Assembly: GCA_963854835.1 (NCBI GenBank)
Contig: OY978529.1
Coordinates: forward strand, 41,660,055-41,724,054
Reading direction: 5' to 3'
DNA from: Megamerina dolium
Lineage: Eukaryota > Arthropoda > Insecta > Diptera > Megamerinidae
Length of the DNA stretch: 64,000 nucleotides
The notes below the pieces were generated by a model. It saw only the letters and a list, made by a program, of their open reading frames with translations. It ran no database searches and had not been told where the DNA came from. Shown piece by piece: positions 21,563 to 34,129 of this stretch (the stretch's first letter is position 1; each line of letters opens with the position of its first letter). A program made the translations under genes and the position numbers.

Positions 21563-23550
21563 ATGATCAGAAGAGTGAGAAAAAAAGAGAGATAGAGCGA
21601 TACAAAACCAACAAAATGTGGTGGCCTTCTTCAAGATCAATTCTCTGTTGTAATCGCCAAATAAAAAATAATCAAGCTTTCAAAAGTATGAAAATATTCC
21701 AGCTCCAATGAAAGGATGTTTGAAGTTTTCCGGATTCATTGAAAAATCTTTGAGCCTCATTGCCAGAAATGATTTTCATCCGCTACTGGACGTCGACAAA
21801 GGGAAAAGCTAAATCTATTCTGGAAAGATTAGATAACATTTAAGAGCAGGGAAATTCAAAATGCCGTCGGCGAGAAAAAGACAGAGTTAACTGAAGCTCT
21901 CATTCAAAATCGACTGATTTGCCTAAGAATTCAATAAAAAACGATCTCTGAGCATGGCTTCCTAAGTACTAATCTAAAGCACGGAACAAAGTGATGTTGT
22001 AACTGTCTTAATTGGAAATTTCATGGAAAGGAGATAGTTCAGAATATTATACTCCTGTAGAGTGATGCGTAAAATCTATTGTACACGGAGACCGCATCTA
22101 AATGCATAGTAATATTTGAGTTATAATTATAAAATAAATATTGGGCAATTATTTGACCCAAAAAAAACTATTATTATTCACGAATATTAATAAATTGAAA
22201 TTAATAGTTTTTTATTTTACATTTATTCTACTACAATAAAATACTCACGCATAAAATGCACTGCAATGAACTGATATTTTTTTTTTTTTTTTTTTGTTGC
22301 TAATAACGTAAATAACAATCATTACATTAAATTACACTCTTCCGCTTGGAAATTATATAATTTGCTAGCAATTGAATAGGAAACTTTAATAATAGGATTC
22401 ATTCGCAATATACGCAGGCATCCGGTGTAAAATAAGGAGGCATATAATATTGTATGTAGATATTTAGCCGGCATATGAGTACATTGAAAAGTTTTGTTAA
22501 TAGACACACACACACACACACAGAGAGAGTGAGAGAGAGAGTGAGAGACGCAGATAAACTGAGGGAGAGAAGGATGTAGAAAACAACAACAACAACAAAT
22601 AGCAAGACAATACAACTTGAGGGAGACCATATATACCATATGGATGTGTAGATGGCTTGCTTCGTTGTTTGGTGGGTTGATTGAAAATGAGTTATAGACA
22701 ACAAACATTATTATGCCTCTACACAATTCCATAAATGCCATCGCTTAGAGACGAGATGAACCTGAAGAATTTAAATATTTCTAAAGAGATGTGTTTCGCG
22801 AGTTTCAAATAATTTTGAATCTTGAAGCGATTTTGTATCAAATGAAACTGCATTCAATCAAACGATTTGAAGGGAGCTCTATATAATATAATTTGATTGT
22901 AGAGATGGTGATGATGATGATGGTGGTGGTGGTAATGGCATAATAAAAAGGGTGAAATCATCCCAAAACTGGCAACTTTAATGTTTGGCGTTTTTAATCA
23001 GAGCAGAGCATTAGCATAAATGTAATCGTATAGACGCACCCAGGCAGACGAGCAAGTAAACAGCATACCTATGGATAGATGAATGCTGATGACTGATGTA
23101 AATTTAGAGCAACAACCACCCCCGCAGCTCAGTCCGCATGAAAATATTATGCAAAAACGCAACAATCCCCAAAAGCTTGAACCCTTTTTGTTTTTTTTTT
23201 TTGCTCTGACGTTATCTGACTTGAAAGCAACTGCCAAAGCACTGCAGCAGTAGCAGTAGAATATTTTCATCTACTCCCTCTTAGGCATCCAAGCACTCTG
23301 AGAAGATATGTTTGCACCCATACACACACACACACACACACAAATTTTCCACATCCCTAAGTTGCTAATGTGCTACGCAATTTTTTTTGTTTTGTTTCGC
23401 TGTGTTTTTTTTTTTTTTCTTTCCTCTTATTGTGTTTATGCAGGAGAAGAAGAATGACTGTGTTGACGATGACGAACGTTGGCACCAAGATATATGCGCG
23501 AGTATGAGACTGATGTTGAGTAGGTTGTTGATTATGTTGATGATCACGAC

Positions 23551-23552
<2 letters not shown>

Positions 23553-23582
<30 letters not shown>
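23553..23582. repeat. (GAC)10 microsatellite
   Basis: A perfect GAC tract followed by CAA units. Confidence 0.95.
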
Positions 23583-24922
23583 TTACAACAACAACAACGA
23601 GACTATGAAAAGGAACCCAAGTGAAAATACATTTATTCACGTTGATGGTGGTGGTGGTGTCGACGATGGAGGCCAGACCGACCCAAACCAAAGTGTTTGT
23701 GGCTCGTAGAAGCAGCAACAACACCATTATGATAAGCAGTAAAAGCGCGTGTCACGTTTACATCATACAATATACGATGGATTGGTATCTGAGCATATCT
23801 ACGCTTTCCAACGACAATGCGTCGATTGGGAGGTTTGGGTTTGCGCTTTTTGTGTGCGCCTGCAAGTTGGCTCATTTTGATGACTGTTTGAGAGATGGTG
23901 AGACATTAGACATTAACATTTGCATACTTCAATCCGAAAGTAACGCATTTACGCATTCAGCAAAGGCATTCTCCATACCGCTTTCCACAAAACCATTCAA
24001 CATTCAACATCGGCCTAACACAATCTTATGCAACCCAATTTGTCTGTGCCGCTATGAGAAGAGAAGCAATAACGACGATATAATCCAGAAGGTCGATGAA
24101 ATCCAAATTCCCCATACGATTATAATGATTATGGCATTGTAGAGAACGTTGTAGAGACTGTTGCCAGCCAACCAACCATATAAAGAAATATATAACAGAC
24201 ATTGGAAAGCGTCCGTCGATTGGAAGGTTGATGTTGATGGTTCATAATGCCGGTTTTCACACAAATGCTAATATAATAGCAGTTTGCAGATGCAATAACA
24301 TCAAATTTATTGCGATAAACTCGAACCCCTTTTTTTGGGGTTTTGGGTTATTTCAAAACTTTTTCGAACTTGAGGATTATCTTGCAAACAATGGCACCAT
24401 GACGGTCAGATGAGAAATAAAGCAACAGCGGAAGCAGTGCCAAAGAAAAAGAGGAGACAACAACAACAACAACAATAACAATTCTTCAGTAAAACCTTTA
24501 TTGTTGTTTTGTCTACTACAGTTTCTTTGGAGCATGAATTATGTGAGCCCAATGTTTAGAGACAACTTTTGCAATCATCCCAACGACGACTTAGATCTTA
24601 TGGGATTTACTTTCGTGCCTGATTTAAAAAGCATTCAAGCATTCACGTAAGAAGGGGGCAAATGAAAATGACACCATAAAATGAAAACGAACTTATCCAA
24701 CTCATACCAATCAAGCCTTGTTCTACATTGAGTGTAGAACAATCTTGACGCAACGACCATTCAATTTACACAGAATTACATCGACTACGCCATTGATGCG
24801 GCCATCAAAACCATGAAAAACATTGAAAACTGTAACTTCCCCTTCCACTTACACCTTTTTCGGCAAGAAAAAAAAAAACACAGAAGAAAACTTTTACGCC
24901 TACATATCCACATAGACAACAG

Positions 24923-24978
24923 CCGTCATCGTCGTCGTAGTCGTCGTCCTCGTCGTCGTCGTCGTCGTCGTCGTCATC
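24923..24978. repeat. (CGT)n microsatellite
   Basis: About 18 CGT units with a few interruptions. It is CpG-rich and the source of a spurious poly-Arg frame. Confidence 0.95.
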
Positions 24979-25594
24979 GTATAAGAAGCAAACAAATTTG
25001 CCAACGTATAATTCATCATTTTGACTATACCATGCTGGTGTATATGGAAATGCCTTTGGTTTTTCTTTTTAATGCCATTTGTTGCCTTTAGTTTTTGTCC
25101 TTTTCGATTTTTCTTACCCAACCTTGTGCTGATTGCTGTGATAAAATCCAAAGCTGAAATGGTGGTGGCAATGAACGCTACCGTAATATAGTTTAGGAGA
25201 AGTTAGTACGGTTGGCTGGATGACTGGCCAAAGAAAACAATACTCGGCTCGGATGTTGGGCATCTTTAAGTGGGTGTCGAATCTCAAATGCCTTCCCTAG
25301 ACAATATAGCTTAGGATATGTATGGTATTGTGAACGTGATGGTCTTTTTTTCTTTGTTGTTCAGCACTTGGAGAGAACGATGGAACAACCATCATTTTCT
25401 ACAAATAATTTCGATGGCAAATGTATTCATTCCTATTCTCATAATGTTTGTTTTTATATACGTACTCGTACGTAGGTACGTATTTATTCACTGACAACGT
25501 CGACTGGCACAGTCGTCAACGAAGTAGGAGAGCTGAATAATAATGCCAACAACTAAAAGCTAAGTATGTACAAGTATCTAACGTCAATTCTATG

Positions 25595-25616
25595 ATGTAC
25601 GAGTATACTCGTACAT
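25595..25616. repeat. Perfect 22-bp palindrome
   Basis: Two 11-base arms, ATGTACGAGTA and its exact reverse complement, meet with no spacer. The surrounding 200 bases hold several other ACTCGTAC/GTACGAGT half-sites. Confidence 0.9.
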
Positions 25617-25959
25617 ATTTATGGACATTTTTCATGCTGCTGCTACTTACGATTGTTTGTATATTACCATCGCCACATCGAATGAGCGTCTTGTGGGAGT
25701 TGCAGTCGTCGTTCTCATTTCACTATGCTACCTCGCAGGCTTTTCGCTGGCGTACGTACGTATCTACTATTAAAATTAATTCTACTTAATGGGCATAAGC
25801 TTTCGTCTCAACCATCAATTGAAAAGATGAGCGGAACGAACAAAAGTGGACGATGAAAATATATGAATTTACCTATACACAGTTTATATGAGATTCGATA
25901 GAATCCAAGGCTGTGAATATATTGTAGATTCCATGAATTTTTCTTTAATTATACAATCC

Positions 25960-27110
25960 CAACAAAGTAAAAACAAAAAACAAGCTAGATGTCCGACGGA
26001 CCAGAGTAGTCATATTTTATAAATTTTCTATCGATCTTTCCATATTGTTGAACCCAAATTCAAAGCCGAGTTTCCGGCGTCATCATCAGGCTTCATTTTA
26101 ATCGGATAAAACCTGGAAAAATTGCCAAACAATTTTGTGGGACTGTGTTTTGCTACAAGTTTCATGGCACTTCGACGGAATCCAATACAATAAAAGCCAA
26201 CAAAAATTGCCGAGAAACGTTGTTTTTGAGGTTAGAAAAAAAAAAGCTCAGGGTTCAGTGATCAAAAATTCATAGAAATTGACTAAGCTAGACCGTCGTA
26301 TGTCCAACTTTTTCTGAGGATCTTCAGAAGCTCTAAAAAGTATGATGTCTACTGGTTGGATTTTGGATTTTGTTTTGCTGAATCTGAATTTCAGATCGGA
26401 TTTTCGGCATCATCCACAGATATTTTTCTAACCTCAAAAAGCAGAGCTTACTGTAATTTTTGGAAGTTCTTTTAGGATGCCAAAATTCTAAGAGTGCTGG
26501 GAAAAATTGAACCACGCATTGGTTCTGGTTCACTGGAATTCCCATTTAACTATCGGACGGACTCTCACAGTCCAAAAACGTCAGATGGGCCATATTAGTC
26601 ACATTGAGGTTAGAACAAAAATCTCAGGTTTCAGTGATCAAAAGTTCATAGAAAGTGATTAATCTAGACCGACGGATGTCTAACTTTTTTTGAGGATCTC
26701 CAGAAACTCTAAAAAGTAGGATGTCCAACCAATCAAAATAATCGTCATCTATGGATTTTGGTTTACTGTATCTGAATTTGAGGTCGGATTTTCGGCCTCA
26801 TCCGGAAACCTAACCTCAAAAAGCAGAGTTTACGGTAAGTTTTACAAGTTTTTTTGAGGATGCCAAAAATTCGACCTCAAATCTTCCAAAAACTCTGAGG
26901 GTACTGGGGAAAATTCGACCTGGGATTGGTGTTGAGCGACTTAAAACCTTAAAAATATTTGTTTTTTTTTGGTTTACCGGACATCCCACTTAACTATAGG
27001 ACTCCCATAGCTGCACAAAAAAATGTCAGATGGACCATATTAGGCACATTATATAGGCTTCGAGTTTCTGAACCTGAATATCCGTGCTCAGGTTTCTTTC
27101 TAAAGTAAAG
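25960..27110 (+). repeat. Repeat family D, locus 2 (about 380-bp tandem units)
   Basis: A unit of about 376-388 bp is repeated. The segment CAGTGATCAAAA(A/G)TTCATAG is near 26255 and 26630. TGAGGATCT(T/C)CAGAA(G/A)CTC is near 26315 and 26690. GGATTTTCGGC(A/C)TCATCC is near 26398 and 26786. AACCTCAAAAAGCAGAG is near 26430 and 26812. A third partial unit lies on each side, with GACGGACCAGAGTAGTCAT (25994) and AGATGGACCATATTAGGCAC (27028). Confidence 0.85.
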
Positions 27111-28696
27111 ATGATGATGGAAACAAGGTTTCTAAACTAGGTTTGTAATCAGAAATGTGAAGTAAATAAATTTTGACAACTATGATCGGTTGGACATTAT
27201 ATTTTTTTAGGCCTTCGAAATTTTAAAATCGTTTGGTCATATATTTTGCGGAGGGTCTGAATCTTGCGAATCTGAATCAAAAACTCGTCCACTATCGTAT
27301 ACTTCGGAGCGCTGACAGCCGGAACGTGTTTGTAGTACCTATATGAATTGGTCAGGTGTAAGTAAAGCAGACGGACGGAGGCATGCCCAAAATAAAAATG
27401 GACACCACAAATAGGAACACCTTAAAAAGAAATGCAAAGACATAGCAGTATTGGTGTAGAAACACAAATATTCCCCAAGGTGTTCCTTAGAAGGTTTAGA
27501 AGATCTTAGGATGGCTCAAAATCGAACTTCTTGTGGATGTAGGAATCAAATGGAAGTGAGCTAAAAATGCAATAGACATCCGTGCTTAGAGGAATTGCTT
27601 CGAGAATTTGGCCATATTTGTAAACTAAAAACTGCAATGTGCCGTTGAAGACTTTTAAGAGGTCTGACGCAATAATTATTTTTATTATATAGATTTTCGT
27701 GAGCTTAAAACTGCGTTAAACTGTTGCAAATAATTGGATATCACATTCTTCCTATTCCAATCTAATGAAATTTTTACAATTGCACGAATTGCATATTATG
27801 ACCACTTCTCGACAGTCAACCCCATAAGCAAGACCCTCCAACGATGTGCTAATATTAAACCACAATAAAAGGTCAGCATCAATGCGTCCGTGTGTGTGTG
27901 TGTGTGTGGGTTTGTACTTTCATATATTTGCTTTAGTCAGTCAAAAAATGCATGATATCCATGGTATCGTATGATAAAGAAGATTGGAAGGAGAACATTC
28001 ATAGAATACATTTGGAAACGAAAAAAAAAAAAAAACCTTTGGCAAAATTCAAACCCCAGACCAACCAATACAGCAGCACTCAGTATTAAAAGGATGAATA
28101 TGTATCTCTCACAAATATACTGCAGTGTAAAAGTTTCGTTGCTAAAGTAATACTCAGCGTCAGCTTCAGCATCATCAGCAAACGTACGATAACGTACTTT
28201 CAGGGACGGTTGGCGGTCGTTGTTCGGTGGTCAGTTCAACCAAACAGCTTCAGCTTCCTTTTGAGATCAACATTGTTAGCGTTAGAATGTGATGAGCTAC
28301 TGATGCATGCATGGAGTGGGATGATATGGATAGTAGCCGTTACAGACAGTGGGTGGGTCAAACATATAGAATTCGCTAAAGCAATGTTCCAATTCAATGT
28401 GTGAGTGTGAGTATGAGTTTCGAAAGAAAAAGTTTCTACTTCGTGATTATTTTTGTTTTTGTGTGTGTTTGTTTTATTTTAGAAAAATGCTAAAGGGAAA
28501 GAGAATCCAACAGCAGCAACAGCATTGAAAATGAATAGTAGAACAAGCTTGAAACAAAAACAAAAGGATTTTCGTTACCAGTATGGCATACCGTAGGGTT
28601 GTCTGTGCGTGTATGTGTGTCGTCCTCGTATACTCGTAGTATAAAACTTGTTTGCCATTTTTATTTTTATTCCAACCACATGAGTTTTTCTATTTT

Positions 28697-28721
28697 CGCT
28701 CGCTCGCTCGCTCGCTCGCTC
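28697..28721. repeat. (CGCT)6 microsatellite
   Basis: Perfect GC-rich tetranucleotide array in otherwise AT-rich DNA. Confidence 0.95.
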
Positions 28722-29449
28722 CATTGCTAAGCATCACAGTTTCGTTCATTTGGAACACCTCTCCATGCCCATAAGTCATCAACGGCATATTCATGAGACG
28801 ACGTTCTCATTTAGGACAACAGAACATCATCAAATGTAGGGAAATAAAAAAAGGCGGCACAAAAGAAGTAGCATACAAACGTACTCGTTAAATTCAAACA
28901 ACAACAACAACAACAGCAACAACACAATTGCGAGCACAAGACAAACTTTCGAATACAACCGACTCGTCATAGCGGCAGTCCGACTCAGCAGAATCAGCAT
29001 CGTCAGTTCAGATGCGGTGCAAATGAGCACAGCCCCCCTTGTTGTTTGCTTCACAAATACTGTTCGCTGGCGGATGCTACGTCCAACCGGGCGTGTGACT
29101 ATGGCAAGATATGGTATTTGGCATCCAACGACAATCAAAGAATGGGGTAAACCATAGTTGAAACAAAAGCACAATTAAACCAAAAAAAAAAAACAGGGGA
29201 AAAAGTAAAATAAAATATCCAAACGATAAGAGAATAAAAATGAAATGGGAAGCTCTAACAAAATGCAGTCAGCAGTCGTCGCCGCCAAGTTGAAATTGCA
29301 ACATTTCAGAATGGTACCCATTCATATCGCATCCAAGATGAATAGCATGAGAATGTGAGGGGATACTAGCGAGGTAGAAAAACTGTTTTGTGGGAAAAAC
29401 AGTAGATCGGCATGTACTCTTCCTTCTTCTGCCTTTCAACTCATCCTTT

Positions 29450-29485
29450 TTCTTCTTCTTCTTCTTCTTGTTCTTCTTCTTCTTG
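29450..29485. repeat. (TTC)n microsatellite
   Basis: A polypyrimidine TTC tract of about 36 bases with one interruption. Polypurine-polypyrimidine mirror symmetry can favour triplex DNA. Confidence 0.93.
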
Positions 29486-29950
29486 TAATAAAACCCTTTT
29501 AAAAGACTTCAATCTACAGCAGAACAGAACATATCAAAACCGTCGACAAGGAAGAAGACTAAATGACGACGATGTTGCTATTACAGCATTTGGTTTTGGC
29601 GTATCCCAAATCATATGCGAACGAAAAAACAAAAAAGAATAACCCTAGCAAAAAAAAAAAAAAGAAAATGGACGCCAAACTAGAAGGTGGTGCCATTGGG
29701 GTGTGGAATGTAAAAAGAAAATGAAGAAAAATCAAATAGAATTTTTAGCACCAACTAAATGGAATAAAGGGTTATGCACTGGCTACAAAGACGAAGACGA
29801 CGGCATTGGCACACAAATTCAAACCTCATACCTCATGTGGCACACAGTTGTACGATGGTTCACTGGTTGATTGCTATGCACTCACTGCCTGGCAGGATAA
29901 CTGCTTCGTTACTTTTTCTCATTTCATTTTTTTTTTTTTTTTTTTGCTTG

Positions 29951-29964
29951 GTTACTATAGTAAC
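29951..29964. repeat. Perfect 14-bp palindrome
   Basis: GTTACTATAGTAAC, two 7-base arms without a spacer, directly after a T run. No known site is assigned. Confidence 0.85.
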
Positions 29965-30499
29965 TTGGTTGGCAATTGTTGGCAGATAAAACTAAATGGA
30001 ATCTAAGTACTAAATGTCAAAGACGACAACATGAGCGAGGAGCTGAAATAATAACAATCAGAACAAATGAAGAACCATAACAAGATGACTAAAATTTGTT
30101 CAAAGAGTTCTGATGGTTTTTCAAAAATATTCTTATATTTTTTCTTACATATCCTTCTATTGGCAAGTTGGTCAACATATTTTGCAATTCGTAAGTTCGA
30201 AAATTTTCGAAAATGAGCATATTTTTTGCAAAGTCGTCTTTCAAAGTTGTAAAAAAAAATCTGAGGTTAACGGCGGAAGTCCGACTGCGGACTCCAAGAG
30301 CCACTAAATGTGACTATTCTGCTCTATTTGTCTATATCTTTTGGAGATTCATTTAATTTCAGCGCCGCTCACAAATTGTTCTTAAAACGCTCTGATTCTG
30401 ATGGCAAAAGTTTCAAAAACTCTGGATCTTAAAAAAAAAATCTTTTAAAACTTTGAAAAGCCAAATCCATTGAATTCGAATTTGGGATTATTTTGACTC

Positions 30500-30880
30500 G
30501 ATAACGTCCTTCTTAGGCCCTTCTTCTTATTATTCTTATGTGGCCATAAAAACCTATAATCGATTTAAGCCGAACATATAATGCGGCGCCAGTCTTTTCA
30601 ATTAAATTAAATACCCTCTTCGCTGGAGCGACTTCTTCCATTCGCTCGACATGACCCATCCAGCTCTCATACAGCTCATCATTGTACCTCATTCGGTACT
30701 CGCCATCAATGCAAATAGATCCGAAGATCCTGCGCAGAACTTTTCTCTCAAAAACTCCAAGCTTTCTCTCATTCGTGGTGGAAATTGTCCAGGCTTCTGC
30801 ACCATATGTTAGGACAGGAATAATGAGGAACTTGTAGAGTGTGATTTGAATAATGAGGGACTTGTAGAGTATGATTTTCG
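30500..30880 (-). pseudogene. Reverse transcriptase C-terminal remnant (LINE), antisense
   Basis: On the minus strand the frame reads IPVLTYGAEAWTISTTNERK, then LGVFERKVLRRIFGSICIDG, then EYRMRYNDELYES. It next jumps by a deletion to WMGHVERMEEVAPAKRVFN. TYGAEAWT...FERKVLRRIFG...RYNDELY...GHVERM is the standard order for the post-palm region of RTE-like insect LINEs. About 20 residues between ELYE and the (W)xGHVxRM box are missing. A short duplication (AATGAGGAACTTGTAGAGT and AATGAGGGACTTGTAGAGT) sits at 30820-30870. It is clearly of the same superfamily as 19630-20036. Confidence 0.85.
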
Positions 30881-30959
30881 AGAGAGGGCTCGACTACTCA
30901 CTACTACTTCTTAGGTCCTAAACCGAAAAGAAAAGTTTAATTAAAACATTCATTGAAAA

Positions 30960-31900
30960 CCCAAGAATAGGTTGTAAAGGAGTAAACTCTGTGTACGACT
31001 AATATTAATTTTGTGTTCTTCCAAATTTTGTAAATCCATATTAACCCCATACCTTCACTTCTTAGCGCAGCTTCCCATACAAAATTGATGTTTTTATCAT
31101 ATTTGCTGCCAGAGTTCCTGAAGTGCCCATAGAAGAGTAAAATATATGCGACAGGCGCCTATCACCAGGGGTAAAGATAGGGGGTAATATAGTTCACGAA
31201 AAATATTGAGTAGCATATTCTACCCCTTCAAGTGGCTTCCGTAAAAAATTTACTTTTTATAAGGTGCATTTCGCTGCCACTGATCCTAGAGCGTCCTAGA
31301 AGTATGAAAGATATGATAGATCTCTATTGATTTTTATTACGCAATATTTTTGTTGAACAGACTAACCTCCCGTCTCCCATCTCTAGAGCCTTAGAGAAGC
31401 TTCCTTACAAAATTGGCGATTTTATTCATTTCACTCATATACTCATATTCATTTCATTCATTTTATTCATTTTGCAACCACATTAACCCTTTATCTCTAG
31501 TCATTACAGAGACTTCCATACGAAATTCATGCTTTTATCGTTTTTACTCCCATCGCTACCAGAATACCTCTAGAGAAGTCAAATATCTAACGGATTCCTA
31601 TCAACCTTTACTAATAAATACATACTGACACCCTATATTAAGTCCTTTCCTACAAAACGGAATTATAAGCACATTGAAATCGACAAATATCTGCACAATT
31701 GCCCAGAAATCGTCCGTAAAAATATAAAAAATTCCTGTGAATTTTTCTGACATAATTTCTCAGTAATCGACTAATCCCCCATCTCGATCCCTGCAAAAAT
31801 TATATGAACATTTTCAATTTGATAAAAAAGTCAATTTGGCAGAGAGACTCTCTGAGGGTGGGGGACATCTATGTTTTAAAGAAATGTTGGGCAGAAGAAT
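30960..31900 (+). repeat. Repeat family B, locus 3
   Basis: Units like those at 7060-8110: CTTAGCGCAGCTTCCCATAC, AAAATTGATGTTTTTATC, CCAGAGTTCCTGAAGTGCCC, AGAAGAGTAAAATATA. The TTCC(C)ATAC-type core recurs near 31071, 31237, 31399, 31513 and 31645. A patch at about 31165-31215 (AGGGGTAAAGATAGGGGGTA) is in the opposite orientation, suggesting a small internal inversion. Confidence 0.75.
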
Positions 31901-33149
31901 GAAAAGATGTCGGTGACAGATTTTGGCGCTATAGCGGGAATTTCTGGGCAATTGTTGTGTAAATTTGAACAACATAAGGAATCTAAATACTACAATTGTC
32001 TACTTTCGAACATCCAAGCTATCGTGCTATCATTTTCCAGAATTTTTTCCCATAGGACCCTTTGGGCAACGCAGAAAGGTAACATATTAGGCACTGAAGC
32101 AAAACCCACACAAAGTATAAAGTATGTAGTTACGATGTATAATCTTCGCATTGACTTCAAGTTCTTTTGAAAACACATCAAATTCCTTAAGACAAATTTT
32201 AATTTTCAAAGTTAATTCACAATCGTAACTGCCAAAATAAAACTGTTGCACCAATGCTTGCAATGCTTTGGAAACTTTTAAGGGAGTCGTTGCTCGTCGA
32301 CGCTCAAACTCTGTTTATTGCTTTAGTTTCCAGAACTTTGTGAAATTTCGAGTTGGTAAGCTCTACTAAAATGCTTCTTACAAAAAAAAAAAAAACAACA
32401 AAAAACAAAGAAACTCAACCACATCGCTCAAATACTCACTTACTTGTGAATATAACACAAAGTAGAATAAATAATTTACTTTTCTTCATATAATTTTTGG
32501 CCCACTCTCTCATTAAGTCGCCTACGCTTTTGTCTTAACATGGCGGCATGAGTAGCAGTCCTTGCTGTCCAATGCAAAAAAAAAAAAAAACACCAAATGT
32601 AAGGATGTATAGGCCAGGCCAGATCGCTTTATATTTCTTTTTTGTTTTAAGTACGAGTGGTAGTAGTTTGTATTTTAGACAAGGCACAGCAGGAGGATTA
32701 TACTCGTACTCGTCATTGTAATCAAGAGCTGAGTAGTGGCACGTATTTGCGTGTTTTATATTCGCTATTATTGTTATTGTTGTTGTTGTTGTTGTTCCCG
32801 TTGTTGCCGTTCATGTTTGCACAATCTTGAGTTGAAGAAGGACTGTTGTTCATCTATTGTAACTACGTTTTTCATTTCTATATTCAGGGGTTTGCCTTTG
32901 CCTTTCGCATGCAGCTCCCAAAATGAATATTTGCCTTGAGAGTTTCTACATTCATTTGCTCTCTACCCAACCCACTCCTCACCCCATTTTTTTTTTTGCC
33001 AGCAATAACATTCTAGTCATCGTCCAAAGTACAGAGGGGCTACCATAAAAGTAGCAACAATGGGGGTGGGGGGAGACGACTAACAAACAGAATTGCTTTG
33101 CAACCGGAAACCTTTTCTTCTTCGATTCAACCAGCCAACACCCACAAGT

Positions 33150-33180
<31 letters not shown>

Positions 33181-34000
33181 CGTACCTATGTATACATTCA
33201 TTCAGAACAATAAGGAGGATGATGTTGATGACGACGACGAGGACGAAGACCATGACGATGATAATGATAATGATGAAGTTGCTGATGCCTCAAAAAATGT
33301 ATTTTCTCTTTGCGCTTCATCTGTAATCAACTCGGTCTCCTTCAATATGAAACCAATGCCAAAACCGTTCTTCCGTTTTATTATTAGTAGAAGAGCAAAA
33401 CGAGAGACAACAACCATTAAAAGGAACCGACGAAAGTCGTCTTTGGCTCAAAAAGAACACACCACCATGTACCATCAAGAATAACAAATAAATTGAGGCA
33501 ATAGCAGCGGCAGCAACGGCGGTATATTTTGTATGAGCTTAGAGGCAAATGTTCGCCAAAAAAAAAAAAACAACAACAACAACAACAACAAAAACACAAA
33601 TACAAAAGATAAAAGTAAGTATACAAGTAAATCCTAAAGCATTCATCCAACCTCTTCTCTTCAATGGACAAACATACAAATAAAGTAGAGAAAAAAATAA
33701 TAATATAGCAACACAAAAACAAGTAGCCAAGTATCGTTGTACACAGAAGAAGATGAATCGCCTTGAAAACGTCTGACGATCTTAATGTTTTTGGCTTTGT
33801 GGGGTGTACTTTGATTGCTGACTTGAATGGAGAATGAATATACGTAGACGAATGGTACGAATGCTTTGAATGGGGGGTGTTGGTTGGCAGTTTGGCCAAT
33901 GGTTATTTGCAATGTGGGTTATGTTATGCTGGATTGATTAGTTGTAAAGGGTGTTTTGTTTATTTGAGGCTCTTCATTTTCGATAGACAATAATTCGACG
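31901..34000. other. Non-coding stretch with microsatellites
   Basis: A runs (32381-32394, 32577-32590), a GTT tract (32774-32795), a CA tract (33154-33179), a GAT/GAC acidic tract (33215-33280) and a CAA tract (33571-33592). The frame at 33098-33484 is mostly translated microsatellite. Confidence 0.55.
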
Positions 34001-34129
34001 ACAAAGGAGACGTCTAAATGATTAGATCCGAAAGGAGTCCATTCATCTAACTCACCATCCACTTTGTGTGAATATATTGGACTACATCATTACAAAATAT
34101 CGTACCGATTCCAGTCTAGACTGTAATTT

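Larger units (their letters stand above)
21563..25590. other. Long non-coding stretch with microsatellites
   Basis: Contains a T run (22279-22296), CA plus GA tracts (22503-22550), a GAT/GGT tract (22908-22931), a GAC tract, a CGT tract and CAA tracts. The longest open frame of the window (23621-24142, 173 codons) lies here. It has no recognisable domain, no splice context and an overlapping antisense frame, so I do not call it a gene. Confidence 0.5.
27111..30110. other. Long non-coding stretch
   Basis: Holds a TG tract (27891-27908), a perfect CGCT tetranucleotide array (28697-28721), CAA tracts (28900-28923), a CTT tract (29450-29485) and a T run (29928-29945). No frame has credible coding content. 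Confidence 0.5.

Noticed and set aside
23621..24142. Longest open frame in the window (173 codons, plus strand)
   Set aside because: No recognisable domain, irregular composition, part of it is translated GGT repeats, and an antisense frame overlaps it. Length alone is not convincing in a 64-kb window.
24813..25091. Arg-rich protein
   Set aside because: Caused by the CGT tract at 24923-24978, with no other support.
28210..28404. Possible coding exon (MAVVVRWSVQ...)
   Set aside because: Ends near GTGAGTGTGAG, but the frame stops two codons earlier or runs through GTGTGAG repeats, and the acceptor at 28482 gives no sensible continuation.
33098..33484. Acidic 128-residue protein
   Set aside because: The acidic core is translated GAT/GAC repeat and the start lies upstream of a CA tract. 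The remainder shows no motif.
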